This document shows positions 11,091-22,769 of a stretch of DNA of 64,000 nt, piece by piece (position 1 is the stretch's first letter; every line of letters begins with the position of its first letter). A program made the position numbers and the translations under genes. The stretch comes from Cacajao melanocephalus. Lineage: Eukaryota > Chordata > Mammalia > Primates > Pitheciidae. The stretch covers positions 1-64,000 of the forward strand of contig CAUYLG010044331.1 in the NCBI GenBank assembly GCA_963573385.1. Reading direction: 5' to 3'. The notes under the pieces are model-generated. The model made no database searches, had not been told where the DNA came from, and was given only the letters and a program-made list of their open reading frames with translations.

Positions 11091-14000
11091 GCAGTTTTAA
11101 TAAAGCTCTTTTCAAAAGCCCTATTTGGGTAACAGATTGTTTAAACATATCTGTAAACATCATTCATATTAGGCAAGTAACTCAACCATTGGGATTCTGG
11201 TCTGGCTGTGATCACTGTTGACAGAAACCCATGATGAAGACACTGACACAGAATTAGTAGTCAACTTTAATTAGTGTAGTAAACTTAAACAATGGCTTTT
11301 TTTGTTTGTTTTGTTTTACTGTTACTTAATGTGCAAGGAAGAAGAAAGGAATTCATGTGTTTATCTACTTAAAAATGAAGATTTATAACCCTTCAATTTG
11401 TATACACCTTTATCTTCTGTATAAATTTCTAAACCAATGTTTAAATAAGAGCACTTTACCTTTCCATTGTGATAATGATAAATAATTATCTCAACTTTTC
11501 CCAAGAGCTTCTTCCATTTCCTCCCACCCCACACACATTTAATGAATACCTTATATATTCCTATCATTTGTAACGGGTAGTAAAAATATTTCTCCTTGAG
11601 TGAAAATTGTATAAGATATCATTATGCTGTTTATTAAAATAAAGTTTACTGCATTCTTGCTTAGAATTTGCAAGTATCACTTTTTGGGGGTTCAGACCAT
11701 TCATTTTAATGTGTACTAGCCACTAGGGCTACCCTAACTGTTGAGAGTTTATAGTGACTGTAAATCTATTAAACCACAATTTGCACATAATAAAATGAAA
11801 CAGCAAGTAGTTAAATGAAAGGCTCAATTCTGAGCTGCCGAACATTTTCCAGGAAAAGTCGTTGAAACTGCTTCTGCTACTGCTGCCTGCCTTTGAGAAA
11901 TTCAATCATGCTGATTGAGGAAACCTGGAGAGAGTTGGCTGTTCCTTCCTCCAGTTCATAATTGCCCTGTAGACTATTTAATCATCTGTAGATGAAACAA
12001 AGCTGGTGCTGTAGAGGGCTGGAAGCAAAGGCATGTGCTTATCAATTGCTTCCTACCCACCCTGCAGATCCAGCACCCATCTCTGAGCCGTCCTGTCGTC
12101 AGGCGGGGAAGCTGCAGGCAGACTGGATCTTCCGGTTGTCAGTACGGTGGCTTTTCTGAATGCTTTTATTTTATTACAGTAAAGCACACACACCAGCCAA
12201 CTTCTTAAGGGCTAAGTTCAGGGCAGAGAATGAAGTCTTTCTACTTGCTGGAGAATGCAGATGGGCATAAGTAATACTAGCAAGACAAAAATATGCCAGG
12301 TACAAATTTGACAAGGAGAAATTAAAGAAATCTTGGCATTGACTAAGCAAAACAGAATGATTGTCTTCCTCTGAATAACTGTCTGCAAATGCATTTCAAT
12401 AAAACCATGATGTATATGTATCCTACAAACATCCGTATTGTAAACAAGCAGGTGTTTAAGTGAGCATATGTTTGCACATCACCATTAAAGCAGGGAATTT
12501 TGTTAGCAGTGGGTTTCACTGTTCCATGTTGGTGGGTGACCCTGGCCTAACACACAAAAGGGCTGGTCAGAAACCACATGCCCAGTTTTATTAAGTAAGA
12601 AAGAGAAGACAGGCTGGCAAGTGGAGACACTGAGAACCGGAAAACCTGATACATCATCCTAATTGACTTGGACTATTAGCCTCTTATAGGGCCATGAAAT
12701 GTACTTCCTCCTGAATATGGACAATATTCCCAACAGCTTAAGCCCCAAAGGTAACTCTGTGAAGTTGTCATAAACCTTGATACATGATTTTAAGAATGAA
12801 TTTGGGTGAATATTATGTTTACAAAGGGATTCTATAAAGAATAAATAGTTCTTTGTTTGGAGCTGTCCACTTGATTATTAGAAAAACAATCTTCTGTGTT
12901 TTACTTTTTAAAGCTTTTCTTGTCAGTGGGAACTTTTAAAGGAATTTTAATTCTAAAAAACACTCACTCCTGGCTAATGTGTGCCAATTAAGTTCTATTC
13001 ATTGAATCAACAGTTTTCTGTTACCTGTTCCTTCAGGTAGAACAGAGCCTGATAGCCCTGCCCTTTCCCAGGCTTCTGTGCAGGGACCTTTGCTGCCTGC
13101 AAACAGTAGGGACACCTGTTTTCTGAGCAGAGAAGGCCACCATCTGAAATCTTAGGAATGGGGCTGCTATTAAAAAAGGGGTGCTTGATAAGGTAGCCAC
13201 TGTGATAGGCAGCGGAAATTTGATAATGAAAGGAGATGCCTAATAGATTAATCTGGCATGATTTGCCAAAACACAGGGTTTTCTGGAAGATTATCCACAC
13301 TCGCAATAGGAAGCTCTTTGTTTTGTGAAAGTCCCCACTTATCATTGTGTTCTTTATCTCAATAAGAAACATAATGGTTTACTTGTTTACATGCATGGTA
13401 GATATATTCAGAGCCGAGCTGTGGGGCTGTGAATTCCCTTTCATTTGAAATGTTTCCAGCATGCAGGTTATTAGCTAAGATGGAACAAGCAGTTGGACAC
13501 ATATAAAATTTAAATCTGCCTTGCTTAGATTGGAAGAAACGACTGTTATTTCATCCACTGGGAAAAGATTTTATTTCCTGCTCAAATACTTTCAGAGGAA
13601 AATTGCAAGCTCATTTGTAGCCATCATACATGCATGTGTATATATATATTTAGGGCTAAGTGATACGTCCATAGAAATGGACATTTTTTCATTTCTAGAA
13701 CAAAACAACTGGTTATTTTCCACTGATTTTAATTAATCCATTAGCTTGTCATGCTCCTTCTATTTTGTTCAACTTACCATAAATTGTGACTTATGCCTTT
13801 ACATTATTTACATTGACCATGTGGCTCAGATCTAGTCTTTGATGCATCTTGAACAGTACTGCTTTGATTTCTAGAACTGGTTTTTAAATATCTCACACAT
13901 CCGACAGGACAGGACTACGAGAGCACAGTCCATCTACTCTGAAAATAAACAAAAAATATCCCTGTGGTTGAACACAACTTGATTAAAGCACTCCCTACTC

Positions 14001-14190
14001 TTTTTTTAAAGTAATACTCTCCATGGACAGAACTCCTTTTTCTTCTTATACAAAATAGTGCTTGCCAGAGGAAATAAATATCTCTGTACAATGTAGTTAC
14101 AGATACAGAATTCTCTATGCTATGTTTCTAATGTCTCCTTCCTGTGTTTCAAAGGATTAGGTCTCTGGCCTTTTCTAAGAATAATTCATA
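11091..14190. other. Unique 3.1-kb stretch, no transposon seen
   Basis: No gene or transposon is recognised. The part at 11,820-12,180 is less AT-rich than its surroundings and reads like a conserved non-coding element (separate entry). The open frame at 13,007-13,372 (121 codons, minus strand) has no recognisable features. Confidence 0.4.
11820..12180. promoter_or_regulatory. Candidate conserved non-coding element
   Basis: This stretch is free of repeats, has higher complexity than its flanks, and is crowded with short motifs of the kind bound by developmental factors: 'tttaatcatctgtagatg' at about 11,978 (homeodomain/TALE-like) and 'gcttatcaattgctt' at about 12,038. There is no open frame of useful length. 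The regulatory role is inference from composition only; conservation could not be tested here. Confidence 0.25.
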
Positions 14191-14194
14191 CTTA

Positions 14195-14450
14195 TTGACT
14201 GTTTATAACATGGCAAGCATGGTATAGGAAACTTTTTAGGCCTTGTTTCCATGTAATCTTTATAACAACCCTAAGACCCTCACAACAATTACCCTCCCTG
14301 TTGCAGGTGGGAAAAATGAACATGAGAAGGTTTGGTAATTGCCTTTGGTAATTGTCACACATATTACAGTGACAAAATTAGGACTCAGATCTAGGAGCCT
14401 AGTGTCCAACGTGTGTGCTCCTTGAAGTTCCATTTCATTGCTTCTTAGGT
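14195..14450 (+). mobile_element. MIR SINE
   Basis: A nearly complete MIR in plus orientation. It reads 'catggcaagcatggtatagg', 'taatctttataacaaccct' and 'ggactcagatctaggagcc' in the order expected for MIR (core, 'aatcctcacaacaaccct', 'ggattcgaacccaggcag'). Confidence 0.8.
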
Positions 14451-16029
14451 GGCCTAGATTTTCCTTGGTAGTCACTACTTAAAGAAACTGAAAGTGAGCT
14501 AGGGATGGTTATTTTTGTGAAAGTAGGTAAGGAAGGAATGATTTCCAACAGGAAAATCTGGGAGGCAGACAGAATATACAATACCCTGCTCTTCTGTCCT
14601 GCTGTTTCTGCTGCTGTTGGAGATGTTAGACCAATGCCTGACTGTGAGTATCACTGCATCATTGTGCAAACAGGAGAGACAGGAAGATGTGGAAAATTGT
14701 AAAGGGAAAATAGGGGTGGAAATCTGATAAACCCATCAAAAGAGAATGGATCTCAAAAGAATTGTCTGTCTAGACCAGCTGACGGCTGCAAACAAGTTAC
14801 TGGTTTATGCAGCCGAAAGTGGATCCAAGTGTTGGGGAAAATTACCACCAGGTAACATATGGCACCATATGAAAAATGGCAGTGAGCTTGCTTCAAACAG
14901 ACTTTAGAAGTTGAAAGCACTGGAAATCTATTCTTTGCATTTATAGTTTTTGTTTCATATTTTACAGTTGGTTGAAGGACATATGGCTTTTCTGACTTGC
15001 TGTTCCAGTTTTCTAGTTCATCTGAATTGTGGCTATTCTTGGTCAAAAATTACTTTTTTTACTGGAGTATAAATTCATATCACATAATTTAAAGTTATAG
15101 TCAAGTGGTCTAATAAGCATGTGATTTCAAGTTGTTCATATGCATGTTTTCTAAGATGCTTTCTGGATAATTTTCTTCAGGGTAGTATCACTACACATTC
15201 TCATCTATTCAGCATTTGCTTTCATTATATGTATATATGTAAAGTTCCAATCAAAGTTATTTTAATCAGTCTAAGAAGAGTAACTGTCAGTCGTTCTGGT
15301 ATCTCATCTACAGCAGCACATATTTTCAATCAGTTTATTTATTTAAGGAATATGCCCCCTCCCAGTACGTTCCTTAACACAAACGTATGGCTGCGTGACC
15401 AGACCTAAAAACCATGGTATTTCCTTTTCATAGATGTTAAAACACCATGAATAAGCAGGATTTCTCACCATCAAGCACCTTCATGGTTAATTAAATCTCT
15501 GCACAGAGATGCATAGAAGACCCTGTGTCTCTGTGGTATAGCAATGGAGTCCCAGGGATAAGCACAGGAAAAAAAAAATTCCTTGTTGAGCTTGGAATGT
15601 TTTCACTAAAAGCTGACTACTTCAAATAACTTATTTATTTTTTACGACGATTACTCTGACTAGAATTATGTTAAGGAGTAGAAATGGTCATTTTCCCTCC
15701 AAAATATTTTAACAATGAGGAGTCCTATGTGAAAAAAATATATATAGTCACATTAAATTCCTGCTGCACATTTATTGAAAGCTTTGAATCACATTGAAAT
15801 ATCCATTTTTTCTACTCTATTTTTGTGTTAAGCACAGCTACATGCAATAGCTTTGTTTTTGTGCCTTGAAGGTTCAGATAATTCTGCCTAGTGCAATGGC
15901 TTACACAAAATAGAAGTTTTTTTTTCCTTTTTTTGCATGAATACATTTTTTCCCTCAGTACTAATATACTTTCAGTTCTCTGCCACAAAGATTAAAAGCT
16001 GATCCTACCACGTAAGTTTTCTACAGCTT
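14451..16029. other. Unique spacer
   Basis: No gene or clear transposon seen. T-rich and A-rich short runs occur at about 15,570 and 15,920. Confidence 0.4.
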
Positions 16030-16712
16030 CCCTGGGAAAATGTATAACTACACATTAAATGTATCTCAAATCCCCTCTTGCATATATCTCTTCCACTCTC
16101 AACCCTTGTCTAGTTCACCATCAGTTTTCACCAGAGCCACAGAAGCCTCCTACCTGGTCTACCACATCTGTCCTCCAATCTATTTTCCACCTTGCAACCA
16201 GAGGAAGTATTCTAAAAGTGAAAATCTGACTGCCTCACTTGATTCAAACCCTTGAAAGCTTCCCTTTGCTCTCAGGATCAAGCCAAACACCTGAAACATG
16301 GTAGGACCCCAGGCCCTTCTCCTGCTACCTTTCTGCCCTTCTCTGAATTCCAGGGCTGCTAGCCTTCTTTCAGCATCTTGAGCTTACCATGTTATGTACT
16401 GCTGTACAGAATTTGCACGTGTTGTTCTATCACTCTGGAGTGGTCTTCCTTCTTTTAACCTTCTTTGGGAAAGATTCCCTTCACCTCCCCAACTTAGTCA
16501 AATCCTCTTATGATTTCTCATAACTCTGGCAATCTCTCTTCTATAGTACCTATTAGTATAAACTTTATTTTAATTTATTTAATATGTGCCTCTTTTCTCT
16601 ACTGGAAGTAATTTCCAGGAGACTATAATAGGGACATGTCCGTTTCTGCTCCCTGCTGTGTTCACATAGTAGGCACTCAATATTTGATGAATACATTAGT
16701 TAATGGATACAA
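16030..16712 (+). mobile_element. L2 LINE 3' part
   Basis: An ancient L2 in plus orientation. It contains the run 'gcttccctttgctctcagg' at about 16,259 and ends with 'cacatagtaggcactcaat' at 16,664, followed by a stretch like 'atttgatgaatac'. About 680 bases are kept, covering the end of the RT frame and the 3' UTR. All reading frames are broken. Confidence 0.8.
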
Positions 16713-18414
16713 TGGAAGGCTAGACTTTGCTAATATATTTAAGTTATAAGTGTACTAAACCTAAGCTGATGACTCTTTTTCAGTACCAAGAAGGACAGAT
16801 CAAGTCACTTCTCGTAAGTAGTGGCATAGTCAACAGATGGTAAAGCAAAATAGAGTAGATATATTCCTCTTGCATGCCAACCTGGAGCTTAGGATCTCTA
16901 TCAATAATACTGGGTCAGTGGATTTCTCAGCCTTTCTCAAGGTTACATCCCATTACTCACAACCCGTAGACTTCCAGGGGTATATACACTTGTCAGATAT
17001 GTCAACACTGGAATTGTGTTTACAGGTGAGTGAACATAGAAAATTCTTATGAAATCAAGCTCTCCTATCTTTTGTTAATTCAACACATAGGTCTTGTGCA
17101 CCTGTGTGTCTTGAGATGAAATTGATGTGGCATCACTAAGAATCCTATCACCTGGGATGATGAGACCTAGATGCCACCAGGGGACATGAGGTTTTTCACC
17201 CTATGCTGCCAAGAGACATGATAAAGCAAAGACCAATCAAAAAGTCTTCTTCTCATCCATTCCATCAGATGAGTTGGTGTGTAACATCTGGTCTAACTCA
17301 TGATTTTTAACAAAAGTATGATGTCCCTGGCCTTGTGCTTGCTGGTCATGTGAATTATCTAAAGGAATAAGGTCACAGTTCCTCCCTCCAAGGTTCTTCC
17401 TATTGACTGAGGAAACCCGGGGCACAGAGTGATGAAAGATGTTTATTGCACCAAGGGCTGGGGAACCTAAGGGATCCTTCACAGAGAAAATTATACCTGA
17501 GCCAAACCTTGAAGGAAAAGTAGGGCTAACCAGGTAAAGACAGGAATGAAGAACACCTCAGGCAGGGGAAAGAACTTCACCCAGAGCAGAAAGGTGTGAG
17601 ACTGCAAGGCAGTTCTAGAGAGCTGCTCCCTGTATGTTCTTTTACTTTTCTCTTGATACAAACATGGCTTTTTTAAATGACACCAAACACAGCCACCAAT
17701 GATTCTTCAGTATTATATCGTCTAGCCACTGGGAAAGGTTCTCTCTGTGTCTCTGACTTTCTCATAATCAGTCAGCCCAGTGAACAGACTTGGATCTAGT
17801 GTCTCTTCTCTGATCCATCAACTATAGACAGTGAATGGGTTCCCTCGGCCTGTGCCTACTATCACTGACCAGTCTTACGGGGTTGTACAAGGCCATGGCA
17901 AACCCCTGCAGTAACCATGTCAACTGAGGGGAAGGGCTTCCTGGGAAAACTGGGAAGAGTTCTCAAAGGAAGGACTCTTTATTTAAAACTTGTGTTTTGA
18001 AGTCTAAGTAACTAATATTAGGTCCTGCTGTATTTGTATTGTTTCTTCAAGGTTACCTTAGTCCAGCCCATTAGTAGCTTGCATAGAGAATGATCCTGAG
18101 ATGCATAGTGAAAGTAAATTGAAGAAAAAAAAGGGCTTCCTTGAGCACACAGAAGAACCTTGTTGCATAAAGCTTACAGATATAATTGATAGGACCCAGC
18201 CCAGGAGTTGAAAGTAGTATCTGTGGCAGGTCCGGGTATCAGAGCCTCACAGCATTTTTGGACAGCTCCATTGTTTGTAGACCTTTAGCTGGGCCTGGAG
18301 CTGGGTAACCTATTGACGCCAGAATCTGTCTCCCAGGCTCCCGAAGGACTTGCTGGATTTCCGGATGCAGTACAAGTTCCCAGTATGTTGGTGCAGTTGA
18401 GAAACTTTCCCAGG
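16713..18414. other. Unique spacer with a possible ancient repeat
   Basis: No gene is seen. The part at about 17,480-17,620 ('ccaaaccttgaagg', 'caggcaggggaaag') has wording often met in old dispersed mammalian repeats, but I cannot name a family. Confidence 0.35.
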
Positions 18415-18447
18415 ATTTTTTGTTTTGTTTTGTTTTGTTTTGCTTTG
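18415..18447 (+). repeat. (TTTTG)n microsatellite
   Basis: About five tandem ttttg units after a T-run; the last unit has one substitution (gcttt). Confidence 0.9.
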
Positions 18448-19410
18448 TAAACCCACTTACACAATGGCTAAGCTAGAGTGCTGGAGGAGAGAGAGAGGCA
18501 GAAGGAAGCTGCTGGTCCACAGAACTGTCTTGTTTTCCACGGAAAATAACAAATCCTGGTAAACCCACAAGCTGATTCACATCTTCTTGACTTAAGATAA
18601 ACAGAGGGAAGATTTTTATTTTGATCGGTTCTGAGCTGTGATCTTGAAAACCCATCAGTAACTTGAAAAAAGAAAGAAAACAAAAACCCGGTTATTCCAC
18701 CCGTTCTTACTGCATGCACATCAGTCAAGAGGAATGGTTAGAAAACTGGTAAATGACAAAGGTAACAATCACTAATTTTTTTTAAATTCAGCAACAAATG
18801 AGCTTGATGAGGATCCCAACCTAAACCAGAACCAAAAGAAATTAAGAAAATTCAGGCCAAGACTCTGAGCTCAAAGCAAAGGTATTTTATTCTTCCCTTC
18901 CTACTTCTGAGCAGCCACCTTTCCCTGGTGAGAAATTGTGTATAAATAAGGGATGCATCCACATTTTCTTCACCTTGGCTCTCCAGTCCATTTTTATTTT
19001 ATTTTTTGCAACACATATGGGAAGTAAATTAAAGCTAGGGGAAAGGCACAAATCTGACCTGTTAGACTAGTTTTGTTTTGCTTTTTAAGAGTTATTTATT
19101 TAAATGGAGCTTCTCAAACATTTTTTCCCCAGGAGTTCCACATGTAACCTCATTTGCCACCCCAAAATATAAAACAGAAAATTGTGGAGCTGCCGTGGCT
19201 GAAACGGAGGCAGAAGATACAGAGTTCGTTGCACTTGACTTCCCTGCTGTCTCTTAAATTGAGTATGTGGACAAAAGTTACCCCTCAGTCATGCATAGAT
19301 AATTAAGGGAAAGACATAGGGCTGTTTCTCCAGATGGTGCTTCAGGTCACACCGGCCCTGTATCTTTGGTATCTAGGTGGTCATTTCAAAGTGATAAGGA
19401 TGGGATACAA
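18448..19410. other. Unique spacer
   Basis: No gene or transposon recognised. Confidence 0.4.
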
Positions 19411-19420
19411 AGCTGGAAGC

Positions 19421-19597
19421 AAGCAGGCATGATGGCAGGGCGTGTAGTCCCAGCTACTCCAGAGGGAAAGGCAGGTGGATCACTTGAGCCCAGGAGTTTA
19501 AAGCTGCACTGAGCAATGATCGCCCCTGTGATAGCCACTGTGCTCCAGCCTGGGCGAGATACTGAGACCCCATCTCTTTAAAAACAAAGAAAAAAAA
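19421..19597 (+). mobile_element. Single right Alu arm (FRAM or truncated AluJ)
   Basis: Only the right monomer of an Alu is present, in plus orientation, from 'ggcatgatggc' to an A-rich tail at 19,580-19,597. Likely 10-bp duplications flank it: agctggaagc at 19,411-19,420 and agctgaaagc at 19,598-19,607 (one mismatch). The duplication hints that the single arm itself was retroposed, either as a free right Alu monomer or as a 5'-truncated AluJ. Confidence 0.75.
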
Positions 19598-19607
19598 AGC
19601 TGAAAGC

Positions 19608-20299
19608 CACAAATGAGAGACTTGGAAATGAGGAGTGGGCAACCTGTAAAACTAAGATGGCCAATTTCCCATGTAGTGAAATTAGGCTAAATTTGCAGGG
19701 AAGTAGTCATTGGCTGTCCTTCCTACTCCTAGAAGAGTGCAAAATGACCACACTACGATACCAATCACCAGCCCTGTACTTAATTGCTCCCTGGGAAAAT
19801 TCCATCTTTATCCCTGAAGCAGAAGAAAAACAGTGAAGGAATTGAGTGCCCCATTGTCATGGTAGCCTGAGCAATTGAGTCCCAAGTTACTCAGCTTTCA
19901 AACTAGGCCTTCCCGTAGGTCCCAGCTGTCAACAGGAATAAAGTTAGATTGAGATAATGGGGCTACAAACTAACAAGATTTGTAGAATTTGTGGATCAAT
20001 TTGCTACCCAAAGGCTTGTTACACATGGTCTCTAAGAACTTAAATCTGATCAATAAAAAATCATATAAGAATAATTTCCTGCTTTTTCCAGAACACAGCA
20101 ATTCACTAGGCTACAAAAATGCAAAATTTTAAATCCTAATCCAATTGAAGTTTAAATTTAATTCAATTTAAATCCAAACCAGTATATAACTTTCAAACCA
20201 CTTTCATTTCTCCCAATAACATCGTTGGGGGGTAAACAGCTGATTGTTGCAATAGGTCAATAGTTCACATTAGTGTCAATAGATTGCAATTCTATGTCA
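19608..20299. other. Unique spacer
   Basis: No gene seen. An AT-rich imperfect palindrome built from aatttaaa units lies at about 20,150-20,176. Confidence 0.4.
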
Positions 20300-21165
20300 C
20301 ACAGTTCACATATGTAAGACAGAATTCTTTGATCTCCCACTCAAGCACAGTCCCTCTCTTTCTCATCCCTACATCCTCCTCGTAATTTATGCTAAATCTT
20401 GAGATTTATTTTTAATTCATCTCTTCATACTTACATTCAATGGCTTAACAATTCTTGTCAGTGCTGCTTCCAATATATATTCTTAGTCTGACCACTTCTT
20501 GGCACCTCAAAACATCATCTTCTGTTTCCTATTATTGGTTTCCCTACTACCTACTCTCCATTCTCCAGCTCGCAGTCAGAGTGATCTTCTCAAAGTTTAA
20601 ATCAGATAATATCAGTACCCTATGTAAAAAACTAAAATTGCCCATCATACCAAGGAACAAAATCCTAAACTGTTAACTGTGCCCTAAAGTTCCTAATCAT
20701 CTCATCAATCATCATCTACCCTCTACCCAAATCTCACCTGCCTCTGACCAGGTTGGTCCCCTTTGTGTTTCCCAAACTCACACTCATTCCCCCTCTAGGC
20801 CTTGACAGTGCTATTTCATCTGACTGAAATAATTCTTCCCTCAGATCTTTGCATGGCTGTCTCTCTCTCATCATGTATGTCTCAGGTAAAATGTCACCTC
20901 CTCAGAGAGCCCATTCTTGACCATCTGAGCTGACATGACCTTCCCCATAGCATCCAGATATGGTTTGTGTCACTGATCTATTTTATTTCTCTTATGACAT
21001 TGATCACTACTTAAAATTATCCATAGATTTTAATGTATGCATTATTCTTCCCATGCTAGAATGTAAACTTTATGAGGTCAGGGATGTTTGTCTTATGTGT
21101 TCAACTTCCAGTATCTAGAATTGTGCCTACAGTATAGTAGAGAATAAATATTAGTCAAATAAATG
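20300..21165 (+). mobile_element. L2 LINE, about 0.87 kb
   Basis: An ancient L2 in plus orientation. Landmarks are 'cagtcagagtgatcttctc' at about 20,573 (end of the RT-domain frame), 'aaaatgtcacctcctcaga' at about 20,887, and an end at about 21,060-21,165 with 'gaatgtaaactttatgagg' and 'gtgcctacagtatagtag'. The frame is broken throughout and the left border is approximate. Confidence 0.85.
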
Positions 21166-21249
21166 AATTGGTTTCATCATTGGGGACCAGGTACTGTAAG
21201 CCCTTTGCATACATTATCATAACAATAGCTGATAAGGGAGGCAAAAGAA

Positions 21250-21395
21250 CATAGTGCTTTGTAGCGTGGACTCTAGCACCAAGACAACTGGGGTCAAACT
21301 TTAACTCATCACTTCCTGGCTGTAAAACTTTAGGAAGTTGGAGCTCAGTTTCCTTCTTTGAAAAAAATGAAAATGAAAATATCCTATAGATACAT
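21250..21395 (-). mobile_element. MIR SINE fragment
   Basis: The plus strand reads 'gctgtaaaactttaggaag' and 'ctcagtttccttctttg', the reverse of the MIR core, giving a minus-strand fragment. Plus-strand MIR-like wording also occurs just left (21,185-21,215), so two MIR insertions may abut here. Confidence 0.65.
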
Positions 21396-21397
21396 GT

Positions 21398-21436
21398 AAC
21401 AATATCTGGCTTTTGTTTTTTTAGAACAATATCTGG
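21398..21436 (+). repeat. 27-bp tandem duplication beside an Alu
   Basis: The 12-mer aacaatatctgg occurs at 21,398-21,409 and again at 21,425-21,436, with similar T-rich sequence after each. The second copy abuts the poly-T end of the neighbouring Alu. Confidence 0.75.
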
Positions 21437-21437
21437 A

Positions 21438-21722
<285 letters not shown>

Positions 21723-21734
21723 TACTAGCTATTA

Positions 21735-21925
21735 TTATCATATTATCTCACTTTATCTTTTTAACAACCTAATAATAGTTATTTTCTTCATATTACATCT
21801 CAGGAAAAGCCTTCAGTCAGATAAAATAATTCCACCAAGCCGATGGTCTGGTAAGATATACAGCTGAGGATGAAAGCTCTGCTGAGCCCAGACTTTTAAC
21901 ACCTTCACCGTGCTGCTTCACACTG
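21735..21925 (+). mobile_element. MIR SINE
   Basis: Plus-strand MIR wording: 'tattatctcactttatc', 'taacaacctaataatagtta', a diverged core, and an end like 'gcccagacttttaacacc'. The neighbouring Alu landed at its left border. Confidence 0.65.
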
Positions 21926-22499
21926 TGGGCTATTTTCAGGATTCTCCAGATTTCCATGGAATCGGAATTCTACTCAAGTTCTCATGTTCTCTGACCTTTG
22001 AATAGGTTATAATCTTCTGTGACAGTCCACCCTTTCTGGGTGGAATGTTCCCTCATCCTCATGGTTTCAGTGAGGGTAGACATTTTGTGAAAGTGACTTG
22101 CCCCCTTGGCACAGTCAATTGGTCAAGATATGGTCACCTAATCTACACCTAACCAATGAATCTGTTCCCCAAGATTTTTAGACTTGCACCAGTTAAAATT
22201 CTCAGATCAATTTCTGTCCAGTGGTTGATGGTGTAAAATGCAAATTGTAGAAGCTATCAGTAGTTTCATTTCTCAAGATTTTTTAAAGCCATCTGAAAAG
22301 AAAATGCAACAAAAAATTTAAAAGTGCCGGGGGCCTTCAGTTTCCTTGTTCCTGCTGTTCCTGAAGCCTAAGTCCTTCTCTGTCATTCACAGGACTTGAA
22401 TATTCAACTTTTCCTTAGATGCCACAAACCCTCTATCAATTCAAGTTGAATTTCTATAATTTGCAACCAAAATAGTCTCCTGTAAGAGTATGTGTGTAT

Positions 22500-22740
22500 A
22501 TTTGTATTGTTATGTATGCCTATTATATTCAATGCCTATTATATATTGAGTGTGTCCTCTGTACTTGGCGCTGGAGATACAGTGATCGCTAAGCCACCGT
22601 CCAGGTTCAGTAGGAGCCTCTGGTCTGGTGGGAAAAGGCAGATGCAAAAGAAAGAATATCAATATTATCAATGCCATACACTAAGTATTACAACAGAAGA
22701 TGTGCTTATGATATTACAGAAGAAAAGCACGTAAAGAGGA
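22500..22740 (+). other. Ancient dispersed repeat, family not named
   Basis: The part '...tacttggcgctggagatacagtgatc...' (about 22,562-22,588) matches a phrase seen in many old mammalian repeats ('ggcactgggaatacagcagtgaac' type), followed by 'ctctggtctggtggg'. The same phrase occurs at about 44,000 and 54,030 in this window. I cannot assign a family. Confidence 0.4.
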
Positions 22741-22769
22741 AGTGTGCAGGCTTCCCTGTCACTGTACTT

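Noticed and set aside
13007..13372. 121-codon minus-strand open frame
   Set aside because: Repeat-free and therefore considered, but there is no recognisable motif, no matching splice evidence, and length within chance for 64 kb.
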